IMG/VR virus record: IMGVR_UViG_3300037258_000301
Coordinates: 62,001 to 126,000 of that record
Reading direction: 5' to 3' (one strand)
Origin: a virus
DNA: 64,000 nucleotides
The notes under the pieces are model-generated. The model ran no database searches, was not told where the DNA came from, and saw only the letters and a list, made by a program, of their open reading frames with translations. A program made the translations under genes and the position numbers. How positions within the stretch are numbered: position 1 is the first letter of the stretch; the number at the start of each line of letters is the position of its first letter. Shown here one piece after another: positions 8,901 to 15,474 of the stretch.

Positions 8901-9505
8901 GTCGGGACGCCCGTCAACGAGGGACTGACCAGTCCGGCCTTGGCTGCCAGATCAGCGACAAGGCTGGCAATGTCTTCCTCGGTCAGAGTGACGGCACCAG
9001 TTCGGCCAGCGACCGAGGTGACAGGGCTGCCATCAGAGGTGAGGTCTTCGCCCGCCGGCCAACCGTCGAGGCTGTATGGGCCGTAGAAGACAAGGCTGGT
9101 CGTATCGATGTAGATGGACCCCAGCGGTATCGCGGTGCCGTCAGGGAGCGTGTCAGGGCCACCATCACCCGTCAGGATCGTGGGGAGCAACTTGACCTGC
9201 TCGCTGAACAGGGCATTCATGGGAGAGGTAGCGCCCGAGACACCCGCTACCCGTGCCCAGACCTGAGCGACGTTGCCGACCGGCCCGTAGAACTCCGGCA
9301 AGATCCCGCCGGTGTCAGTCTGGAGGGTGGAACCTGGAAGCGGATTGCCGTAAGGATCAACGATGTCGGCCAGTGTGGTGGCTGCCTGGTCGACGTAGAT
9401 CACGACCTGGGTCACGGGAGGTGTCAGGACCGGCATGTAAGCGCCCTGATAGATGATGAAGGATGTGCGATCTGATGGGAAGAGCAGGCGGTTCGTGGTC
9501 GACAA
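5909..9505 (-). CDS. Tailspike / tail fibre with pectate-lyase-type beta-helix
   Basis: About 1198 residues. Residues 1-190 form an N-terminal attachment region. Residues ~192-415 hold four imperfect repeats of the common fibre type (SPxLTGxPxAPT...TTAYADxAVS) alternating with Glu/Ala-rich heptad-like stretches (AETAEALLAPLAS). Residues ~440-860 begin VLNVKDYGA and contain FPPGGY, typical of the pectate lyase 3/tailspike right-handed beta-helix. Near residue 960 a KVGDGATAYASL element is followed by a C-terminal beta domain. TTG at 9505 is chosen because AGGAG lies 6 nt upstream; ATG at 9436 lacks a clear ribosome site. This is the likely main receptor-binding and depolymerising protein. Confidence 0.85.
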   Translation of the reverse strand: MSTTNRLLFPSDRTSFIIYQGAYMPVLTPPVTQVVIYVDQAATTLADIVDPYGNPLPGSTLQTDTGGILPEFYGPVGNVAQVWARVAGVSGATSPMNALFSEQVKLLPTILTGDGGPDTLPDGTAIPLGSIYIDTTSLVFYGPYSLDGWPAGEDLTSDGSPVTSVAGRTGAVTLTEEDIASLVADLAAKAGLVSPSLTGVPTAPTQSALSNSTTIATTAYTDNAVSAETTRAEGVEATKAASATLSAEISRAETAEALLAPLASPTLTGTPLAPTAGALTNTTQVATTAYADAAVSTETARAQAAEALKAPLASPALTGNPTAPTQTTGDSSTKIATDAFVATAVAVETTRAETAEALLAPLASAALTGTPTAPTKTALTSNTDIATTAYADNAVSVEKSRAQTAEGLALAKASNLSDVASTSTTLTNLGGVAKGSLVLNVKDYGALANYATSTTGAITTGTAIFTDTTHGAFSAGSVGQYITVVGAGAAGIDFSTTILSVQSGTQVTLNANASTTVSGATYAFGTSDTVAINAAITAASTTGATVYFPPGGYVLGATITPANNVSLVGAGIGTTTLWPFGTTAAVLLQATSGNPLTNFTMAHLTIDGARQAGAYSVSIKGIFIQYTSHMTLDDLIVQNCIATGIGTDFLTNGTTIHNCRAIGNGRTNQGGGSGAGSNGIGIGVGQHAVEDWVVSDCVASGNGRYGIMMESQTGTTSYGMRITNCYSTANFNHGYGDAGGNGAVWTGCIAYANNSDGFSIDNGTIGATAQPGGNDLYVGCEAISNSRYGFSYQPSASNSTSVAGAGNHTYSGCKAYGNSSLGFNINSVASHPVSGMTYLGCEAYSNNAAGLEVQQVSNDIKISNCKFNANGQTSSTSKYGIMFNASVTGLQIADCRAWDDGGTQKQAYGLYVASGVTLTTAHIANNDFRGNLTGAVNQLGTLTSCYLDNNVGYAPASRSVGPRSSVSLPGDTVANWLTNNPTLGLGEVGYETDTHQLKVGDGATAYASLNYGAPTYLDQLAAQAINAVAATMDPMSAPGVPGITTGRPYFCLAHIAAYTSISAMDIEVNAVSSGAAITTTFLGIYDVATGNLLGQTADFSASLPASQTSEILKVSLTSTIAAQNVGRLVYLCFLTTIGGGGTLTLVGGQKFGSNASATSPTGRLFTNSSGSALTALPGTVPTLVQTGSYSMPYIGAWH

Positions 9506-9588
9506 CGTAATCTCCTGTCTCAACCGGTAGGTGAGTCCTGCCGTTTACTGCCGCGCTGAGATGCCCCCTACAGCTCTACGGAGATGAC

Positions 9589-9861
9589 ATGACCCAGGCG
9601 ACGCACACCGCCAATGGACAGATCCAGATCGGTGCGCAGTACATGATTGACGCGCTCCGAGGAGAGGTCGGCTCTCTGCGAGAGCAATCCCTTCAGCTTC
9701 AGGCGATGTACTTGCAACTTCAGACCGAGGCCCAGCAGGAGATCTCGTCTCTTCGTGCGCAGGTGCAGAAGTACCAGGACGCGGAGGCGACCTCGACACC
9801 AGAGAGTCTCCCGGCCGAAGAGAACGAAGTAACCGACGCCCCCGTTAGTCCCGCACCGTAG
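9589..9861 (+). CDS. Small coiled-coil protein
   Basis: A 90-residue protein. Residues 20-65 are a clear heptad coiled coil (LRGEVGSLREQSLQLQAM onward), followed by an acidic, Pro-rich tail. The ATG has GGAGATGAC upstream. It is the first rightward gene after the leftward tailspike cassette and is divergent from the tailspike. A small chaperone-like or virion-linker role is possible; the function is unknown. Confidence 0.65.
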   Translation: MTQATHTANGQIQIGAQYMIDALRGEVGSLREQSLQLQAMYLQLQTEAQQEISSLRAQVQKYQDAEATSTPESLPAEENEVTDAPVSPAP

Positions 9862-9879
9862 TAGTGGGGAGAGTAGCCA

Positions 9880-10101
9880 ATGTCATTGCCAGTCGTAGGA
9901 ACCGCAGTCAACTATTATTGGAAGAGTGGACAGGCGTCAACACCTGCACTTGTTCACAACGTCGACGACATCAATGGCGTCATCATGGTCACTTACATTT
10001 CACCGGCCGTGTACTCTCCGAACTTTCCGGGTGCCCCCATCTTCACGAGTCCCTGGTCTTCGCAAGGAACGGGTGTGGGCCAATGGGAACCAATGTCGTG
10101 A
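9880..10101 (+). CDS. Small hypothetical protein
   Basis: A 73-residue protein with a GGGGAGAG ribosome site about 6 nt before ATG. The composition is aromatic and beta-prone (VNYYWKSGQ), with no charged clusters and no membrane segment. It lies in a run of neck genes. The function is unknown. Confidence 0.55.
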   Translation: MSLPVVGTAVNYYWKSGQASTPALVHNVDDINGVIMVTYISPAVYSPNFPGAPIFTSPWSSQGTGVGQWEPMS

Positions 10102-10118
10102 GTGGGTGATCGGTCGTC

Positions 10119-10931
10119 ATGCCCTTTGTCATTCCCAATCCCAATCCCGAATCGGCTCCCACGCCCAATCAGCCGTTCTACATCAGGCAGACCCAAAATT
10201 GGGCGATTGAGCAAGAGCGCCAAAGGCATGATGAGGCAATTTATTGGGTAGGCGAGTATGCCTTCATCGCGTTGATGTGGCATACCGTCGACTTTGAATT
10301 GGGACTCGTCGGTCGGTGCTACACCTGCTTCAATACCGGCGATACCATCCAGGATCGGGTCACCGCTGTCTACAAGCAGCCAACGAAGTTCTTGTGTCCG
10401 GACTGCTACGGCACCACCTACGAGGGTGGTTACCGAGCGTTGCTCGTGCGTCCCTTCATCTTCGTTGACGCCGACGAGTCGGAGAGGCAGGACCGACGAG
10501 GGTCCGTGCACCCGATGTCGCTGACTGCCGAATCCACCTGGGATTTCCGTAGCTATGAGGGCGACTATCTCTTCCGACGAGACGGGTCGCGTTACCGAGT
10601 GACGATGCAGCCATCGCGCACCATGTTGCGTACCGGCTTCGCACATCCTTCTCAGCAGGCGACGACGTTGGGATATGGCCGGATGACCATCGGATACGAA
10701 GAGGTTGACACGGTCGCCTACACCATCGCGCCCAACGGTGTCGCCGTCTCGAACATCCTCAACGTCAGTAGCCCCGAACAGCCCGCTGACTTCTCCTCGG
10801 TCGAGGTCATCAACGGACCGCTCATCACCGGCGACGGCATCTACAGCACTACCCCGAGCGGGGGTACCAACCCCGGTGATGGCACCTCTCCTGGCACGGT
10901 CACCATGACCGGTAGCGGATGGGGTGATTGA
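10119..10931 (+). CDS. Putative neck protein with zinc-ribbon motif
   Basis: A 270-residue protein. Two Cys pairs (CYTC near residue 69 and CPDC near residue 93) form a probable zinc knuckle. Around it is a beta-rich domain (YWVGEYAFIALMW, TVDFELGLVG). The C-terminal 30 residues are a Gly/Thr/Ser linker. It overlaps the next gene, whose GTG lies 8 nt before this stop. Its position before the tail terminator-like gene supports a head-closure or adaptor role; this is inference. Confidence 0.6.
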   Translation: MPFVIPNPNPESAPTPNQPFYIRQTQNWAIEQERQRHDEAIYWVGEYAFIALMWHTVDFELGLVGRCYTCFNTGDTIQDRVTAVYKQPTKFLCPDCYGTTYEGGYRALLVRPFIFVDADESERQDRRGSVHPMSLTAESTWDFRSYEGDYLFRRDGSRYRVTMQPSRTMLRTGFAHPSQQATTLGYGRMTIGYEEVDTVAYTIAPNGVAVSNILNVSSPEQPADFSSVEVINGPLITGDGIYSTTPSGGTNPGDGTSPGTVTMTGSGWGD

Positions 10932-11649
10932 GCTGCCCGACCTGATCGCGCCCCAACTCCAGTACGGATCCGGCACACCGGACCGCATGGTGATGTTCGC
11001 TGACGTATCCGAGCAGGATGCGCACTACCTGGCAATCGACGCCACCGAGCATGCCCGGCTGACCATACCGCGCGTCAGTGGTGCAACGGCCCGCCGACTT
11101 CAACCGATCTGGGCTCGGGGGTACTTCGGGATCTACTTCCCCGACCCGCAGACATGGTTCATGGAACACGGAACCAACCCTCGCACCATGCGATCGCTGG
11201 CTGGCAAGGTCATCCCGATGTGGGTGTCCGACCAGGATGGCTCAATTCGCGCGAAGAGCCCCAAAGCCGAGACGCGACGTACCGAGGATGGCCGCTTGCA
11301 GGTGCTCATCTTCCGGCGTGCCGCACGCATCGGGCAACGCAAGACCGTCCGACGTCCTAACCGCTTCACTGGCGCCATGGAGACCGTATCGGTGCCTGCC
11401 AGTTATCCCGGCGCTCCCGGTCGCATCAGTCGTCGTGTTCCGGCCGGCATAGGCCCTTCTGGGGGTCAGATCGCGGCCGGCAACGTCGGTGTTCGGTGGC
11501 GTCACCCTGGCCTGCGGGCCATGCAGTTCCTCAACGGGGCGCTGGCCTCCACCGCGTTCAGCGCGAGCCTGTTCATCGGTGAGGTGTATGCCACCGACGG
11601 TGCCAGTCTGGAAACGCTGGTCGAGCAGCAACAGCGAAGGGAGGGGTGA
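10924..11649 (+). CDS. Putative neck / tail completion protein
   Basis: A 241-residue protein starting at a GTG that overlaps the previous stop. It is basic in the middle (RRAARIGQRKTVRRPNR). Near the C-terminus GVRWRHPGLRAMQFL resembles the conserved HP(G)-containing segment of HK97 gp10-like tail completion proteins. It precedes the tail terminator-like gene, which is the usual order in tailed phages. The gp10-like assignment rests on one motif and gene order. Confidence 0.55.
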   Translation: MIELPDLIAPQLQYGSGTPDRMVMFADVSEQDAHYLAIDATEHARLTIPRVSGATARRLQPIWARGYFGIYFPDPQTWFMEHGTNPRTMRSLAGKVIPMWVSDQDGSIRAKSPKAETRRTEDGRLQVLIFRRAARIGQRKTVRRPNRFTGAMETVSVPASYPGAPGRISRRVPAGIGPSGGQIAAGNVGVRWRHPGLRAMQFLNGALASTAFSASLFIGEVYATDGASLETLVEQQQRREG

Positions 11650-11652
11650 TTC

Positions 11653-12312
11653 TTGTACCTGACCTATCTCAAAGCTGCCGTGGTGGAAGCACTGAGTGCC
11701 ACCTTCACGAGCACCTACCCCAATCCTGACTTCCGTACGGTTTACGCATCCATCGAGTATCCGGCGGACAAGGCCAACTATCCCGGCATTTGGGTCCAAT
11801 ACGAGGATGGCGCCGAACTGTCGGTCGCCGGTATTGGACATATTGAAAGCACCATCGTTCCCGCATCCAGTGGGACGTCCGCCCAATACGAACAATGGAC
11901 TCGTTGGCACTTCTTCGGCACGGTCACATTGACCGTTGTCGCCTTGTCTTCACTGGAGCGTGATCGACTTTACGACGAAGTGGTGCGTACTTTCGCTTTC
12001 GCCAAGCAGAACCGTGAACTGTCACCGTTCCGAACGAAGATCGAAAAGAACGACTTCGTTGCGATGAACGCAAATTTCGACAACTTGCGACCGTTCGGAG
12101 ACAACGCGGGACCTGGGACGCCCTGGAGCACCGACGAGATCCTCTACGAGAAGTCGATCTCCTTCAACCTGCAAGGCGAATTCACTGGCGACGTCAGCGC
12201 GATCGAGTACGTCGAACTGAGCAAGGTCGAGGTCCAGGACTACATCGCAGGCGCCCCCTACCCGACCTGGCCGGATCAGTCTGGGGGCTTCGACCCCACC
12301 CAGTGGCACTGA
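11653..12312 (+). CDS. Putative tail terminator protein
   Basis: A 219-residue protein with a TTG start; the previous gene's GGGAGGGG provides the ribosome site. The alpha/beta pattern (YLKAAVVEALSATF, GIWVQYEDG, FGTVTLTVVALSSLERDRL) fits the single-domain fold of tail terminator and completion proteins. It sits directly before the sheath gene, where terminators usually lie in contractile-tailed phages. The role is inferred from position and secondary structure. Confidence 0.5.
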   Translation: MYLTYLKAAVVEALSATFTSTYPNPDFRTVYASIEYPADKANYPGIWVQYEDGAELSVAGIGHIESTIVPASSGTSAQYEQWTRWHFFGTVTLTVVALSSLERDRLYDEVVRTFAFAKQNRELSPFRTKIEKNDFVAMNANFDNLRPFGDNAGPGTPWSTDEILYEKSISFNLQGEFTGDVSAIEYVELSKVEVQDYIAGAPYPTWPDQSGGFDPTQWH

Positions 12313-12313
12313 G

Positions 12314-12330
12314 GGGCGCTGTCCGCGCCC
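12314..12330 (+). other. GC hairpin before the sheath gene
   Basis: GGGCGC at 12314-12319 pairs with GCGCCC at 12325-12330 across a 5-nt loop. No U-tract follows, so it is unlikely to terminate. It could be an mRNA processing or stabilising element ahead of the highly expressed sheath gene. Confidence 0.35.
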
Positions 12331-12379
12331 GAGCATCGACGGGGGTAATTCGTGAGTCGATCCGGGTGGAGGAGTAGCG

Positions 12380-13900
12380 ATGACGGGACCTTTCGGGCAG
12401 TATCTGCCGCCGGGTGTCTACGTAGACGCCGGGCCCAACCCGACCGTCGCGCCAGTGGGTGTCAATCCGACCATCGTGTGCCTGATCGGCAACGGCGTCG
12501 GCTATCACACGTTCAGCGAGAGTGACTCGTTCGCCTCGTCAACCTCCGTCACCTTGCAGCAGACCGGCGTCGATCCGACCTCCGTCGTGGTCACCGGCTT
12601 CGTCGCGGATCCGAACGCCAGTGGGAACTCGATCTCGACAACCTTCGTGCAAGGCGCGAGTGGCACGAACGTGGGCGACTACTACGTCACCATCACGACG
12701 CCGCCCTCCGGTGGACCGCAGAACACCATCGCCGCCGTGGTCAAGACCTCCGGATCCGCGATCAGTTCGACCTACCCACAGGTCACGATCAACTACCACT
12801 ACACCGATGCCACGTACTACCAGCTCAACGCCTTCACCGACTTCACCACCTTCCAGGACGTCTACGGGCCGGCACTCGATCCGGCCACGGGAGCCGTTTC
12901 CTCCCCGTTGTCACTGGCCGCGCAGTACGCGATCCAAAACGGCACCAACAAGCTCTATGCCCTGGCCTTGTCGGGGACCGGTTCCGTCCAGCAGCAGTTC
13001 GCCGCCGCGTACGCCACTCTCTCGGGCCTGAACACTGACGCCAACATCGTGGTGCCGCTCTGGAAAGATGTCACTGATCCGGGGCAGTTGGCTGGCATGA
13101 TGGCCACTCTCAACGCGGCACTGACCGCTGATGCGAACGATGGTGTGCTGCGGGTGGGCATCATCGGCCTGAGCAAGAACTACAGCCAGGCCACCTCCGT
13201 CACTCAGGCGCTCGCCACGACGATCGCGTCAGAACGCATCGTGTTGGCGTGGCCCAATCAGCTTGCCCTCTACAACGGCGTCACCAACTCCACGGTCACG
13301 ATCGGCGGCTACTACCTGGCCGCTGCCTATGGTGGACTGCTCTGTGCCCAGGCCCCCAACATGCCGTTGACCAAGAAGCAGCCCCTGGGCTTTGCCGGTC
13401 TGCCGGCTACGGTCGCCATCGCCATGACCACCACGGTCAAAAACGCGCTGTCCTCCTCGGGCATCTCCGTCACCGAGCCCGCTCGTACCGGTGGGCTGAG
13501 CGTTCGACAGGGGTTGACCACCAACTATGCCGGTGGCCAACTCACCCGAGAGATTTCGCTGGTGCGTCAGGCTGACGCGCTCTACGACCTGGTGCAGACC
13601 ACCCTCGACGCGGCGCAGCTCATCGGTCAGCCGATTACCTCGACCACGGCTCTGTCGGTCAAGGCGATCGTCACCAATGCTCTGGAGACGGCTGTCGCCG
13701 GCAACCTGATCATCGGCTATACCGGGCTCGCGGTCCGCGAACAGGCACCTCCCAACGGCGACCCGACGGTGATCGAAGTCCAGTTCGCGTGGCAGCCCAC
13801 CTATCCGCTGAACTATGTCTTGGTCAACTTCACGGTCGACACCACCACCGGCGTGACCACGGTGAACGCGGCCAACATCACCGGCACGACGAGTGCCTGA
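12380..13900 (+). CDS. Tail sheath protein
   Basis: A 506-residue protein that forms the contractile outer tube. The N-terminus PPGVYVD is the hallmark opening of sheath proteins, followed by a beta domain and a large surface domain. The C-terminal region (VREQAPPNGDPTVIEVQF, then QPTYPLNYVLVNF) matches the conserved sheath C-terminal domain that joins the tube. A strong GGAGGAG lies before ATG. It is followed by the tube gene, the standard sheath-tube pair. This is the key evidence that the phage is a myovirus. Confidence 0.92.
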   Translation: MTGPFGQYLPPGVYVDAGPNPTVAPVGVNPTIVCLIGNGVGYHTFSESDSFASSTSVTLQQTGVDPTSVVVTGFVADPNASGNSISTTFVQGASGTNVGDYYVTITTPPSGGPQNTIAAVVKTSGSAISSTYPQVTINYHYTDATYYQLNAFTDFTTFQDVYGPALDPATGAVSSPLSLAAQYAIQNGTNKLYALALSGTGSVQQQFAAAYATLSGLNTDANIVVPLWKDVTDPGQLAGMMATLNAALTADANDGVLRVGIIGLSKNYSQATSVTQALATTIASERIVLAWPNQLALYNGVTNSTVTIGGYYLAAAYGGLLCAQAPNMPLTKKQPLGFAGLPATVAIAMTTTVKNALSSSGISVTEPARTGGLSVRQGLTTNYAGGQLTREISLVRQADALYDLVQTTLDAAQLIGQPITSTTALSVKAIVTNALETAVAGNLIIGYTGLAVREQAPPNGDPTVIEVQFAWQPTYPLNYVLVNFTVDTTTGVTTVNAANITGTTSA

Positions 13901-13943
13901 TGACAGTCACCGCCGAATCCGGACATAAGGAGCAATGAGGTAG

Positions 13944-14432
13944 ATGCCCGATACCCAAGTACGCGTGGTCGGCTCCGGGTTCTCTTCCTTCAGTTATCAG
14001 GGGCAACCCATCGCATTTTTGGAAGGTGTCGACGACTCAGGACAGCGCGCGTTCTCCGACGCGGGCCAGGGCTACCAGTTCATCCACCCGCTCGGTCAGC
14101 GCCATCCCGTCGAGATTGCGACCTCGCGTGTGCTCGCCGGAGGCACGCTGAACCTGACCATTCGCGAGTTGTGGTCGGGCTGGGTCTGGGAGCAGCTTCA
14201 GGGCTTGGCCGGTACCAACAACATCGTGGACGTGTTCGATGTACTGGCGGCAAGCCCGGCCTACGTGACTTGCCAGACGGTGATCCAGCCTCCAGGCAAT
14301 GCAGCCCCCAGGGGTAAGAACTACATGAATTGCACCATTGTGGACATCTCTGACAACGACACCATCACCGTCGGGGCACTGGCCGTGACAAAAGGGATAG
14401 TTGTCGCATATACACACTCAACGGCACTTTGA
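13944..14432 (+). CDS. Tail tube protein
   Basis: A 162-residue protein making the inner tube. Size, beta-sheet-rich composition and position right after the sheath fit myovirus tube proteins. GGTLNLTIRELWSGWVWEQL fits the conserved helix-bearing middle of the tube fold. AGGAG at 13929-13933 serves ATG 13944; a closer ATG at 13935 is followed at once by a stop. It lies before the tail assembly chaperone genes, as expected. Confidence 0.85.
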   Translation: MPDTQVRVVGSGFSSFSYQGQPIAFLEGVDDSGQRAFSDAGQGYQFIHPLGQRHPVEIATSRVLAGGTLNLTIRELWSGWVWEQLQGLAGTNNIVDVFDVLAASPAYVTCQTVIQPPGNAAPRGKNYMNCTIVDISDNDTITVGALAVTKGIVVAYTHSTAL

Positions 14433-14464
14433 GTTGATCTTGAGCCATTGATTGAGGAGACCTG

Positions 14465-14995
14465 ATGCCCCAGTTCAGCGCCGATGAGGCTCAGGTCGCT
14501 TCGGCCATGGCCGGTGTACGTTCACCCGCGACCCCACAGAGCGCCCCCGAGCCACCCGTAACGCTTCCGGAGCCCGAACCGGTCTTGGACTACCGAGAGT
14601 TCGATCCAAAGCACAGGGAAGCGTTCACGGGCCTGCTCTACGTCGGGCATCTCGATCATGAATTCCAGCTCTACGGCCACACCTTCCGGATCGCCACCCC
14701 GACCCAGACCGAACGGTTGCAGGTTGGGCCGGTGGTCAAGGAGTTCCGAGACACGATCACCAACGAGATCGCTTATCAGGCGGCCGTGGTCGCACTGTAC
14801 CTGGTGTCGATCGACGGTCAAGCATTGCCGCAGCCGATCCTGGCCAACGCCAAGGACGCGGCGGTACGTGACCGGTTCAACTGGGTGACCGAGAACATGC
14901 GCCGACCCGTGATCAACGCGGTGTTCGACCAGTCCATGATCCTGGAGGACGTGGTCGACGAGACCCTGGAGGCCATGGGAAAAGCGTCGGCCTGA
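14465..14995 (+). CDS. Tail assembly chaperone, upstream (G-like) product
   Basis: A 176-residue cytoplasmic chaperone for tape measure and tail assembly, usually absent from the virion. The N-terminus is Pro-rich; residues 60-165 are alpha-helical (NEIAYQAAVVALYLVSIDG). Near its end the zero-frame codons ATG GGA AAA form the heptamer G GGA AAA (14977-14983), a canonical -1 slippery site. The downstream frame is open from there to 15465. The gene lies between tube and tape measure, the standard position. Most ribosomes should end at TGA 14993. Confidence 0.85.
   Translation: MPQFSADEAQVASAMAGVRSPATPQSAPEPPVTLPEPEPVLDYREFDPKHREAFTGLLYVGHLDHEFQLYGHTFRIATPTQTERLQVGPVVKEFRDTITNEIAYQAAVVALYLVSIDGQALPQPILANAKDAAVRDRFNWVTENMRRPVINAVFDQSMILEDVVDETLEAMGKASA
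14977..14983 (+). promoter_or_regulatory. Programmed -1 frameshift slippery site (GGGAAAA)
   Basis: GGGAAAA in the phase G GGA AAA lies 9 nt before the zero-frame stop. After a -1 slip, reading continues AGC GTC GGC CTG ACA GGA GTC GAC GAC TGG ATG without a stop. The heptamer class is the one known from lambda G/GT and many siphovirus and myovirus tail chaperones. No downstream pseudoknot was worked out. Confidence 0.85.
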
Positions 14996-15465
14996 CAGGA
15001 GTCGACGACTGGATGTCAGGCGAAATCAGGATGGCTGCCGACATGGGGCTGCTCGTCGGCGTTTACCGTTCGCCCGTGCAGTTCAAGGCGCTGTTCATCA
15101 AGGGCTACCTCGACATCATCCGAGATATCTCGACCAGGCGAGACCAGCGGGTGGAGGCTCTCAAGTTCGCCATGGGGGCCTCGGGACACTGGACGTTCGA
15201 ATCGCTGTTCCCCGAGGCGTTCAAGGGGGTCTCGGCTCAACAGTCCACGTCGGTTGCCGCTGCCCCGGTTGAACAGGTGGTCGATTCCGAATCGTGGTCA
15301 GCTGATCAGAGGTGGGACTACTCGGCCGTCGAGTGGAAGACTCCCACCACGGCCAAGGCGGAGTATGACGAGATCATGCGCAAGCTGGCGGCCAAGAGTA
15401 CCGGCACGATGAACGGCACCCAGATTACGACACCGCAGTGGCCGCACATGGGCAAGTGGCGATAG
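14983..15465 (+). CDS. Tail assembly chaperone, -1 frameshift extension (T-like part)
   Basis: This 160-residue segment is translated as the C-terminal half of a ~333-residue fusion with the protein starting at 14465. An ATG at 15013 lies in this frame but has no GGAGG ribosome site, and the frame is open back to the slippery site. The segment is helical and basic at first (SPVQFKALFIKGYLDIIRDI) and acidic later. In related phages this part binds the tape measure protein while it is being assembled. It ends 9 nt before the tape measure start. Confidence 0.82.
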   Translation, partial: SVGLTGVDDWMSGEIRMAADMGLLVGVYRSPVQFKALFIKGYLDIIRDISTRRDQRVEALKFAMGASGHWTFESLFPEAFKGVSAQQSTSVAAAPVEQVVDSESWSADQRWDYSAVEWKTPTTAKAEYDEIMRKLAAKSTGTMNGTQITTPQWPHMGKWR

Positions 15466-15474
15466 GAGGACCGG

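Noticed and set aside
9993-10988. Leftward open frame of 331 codons opposite the neck genes
   Set aside because: Overlaps three rightward genes, all with fitting neighbours, and shows no motif.
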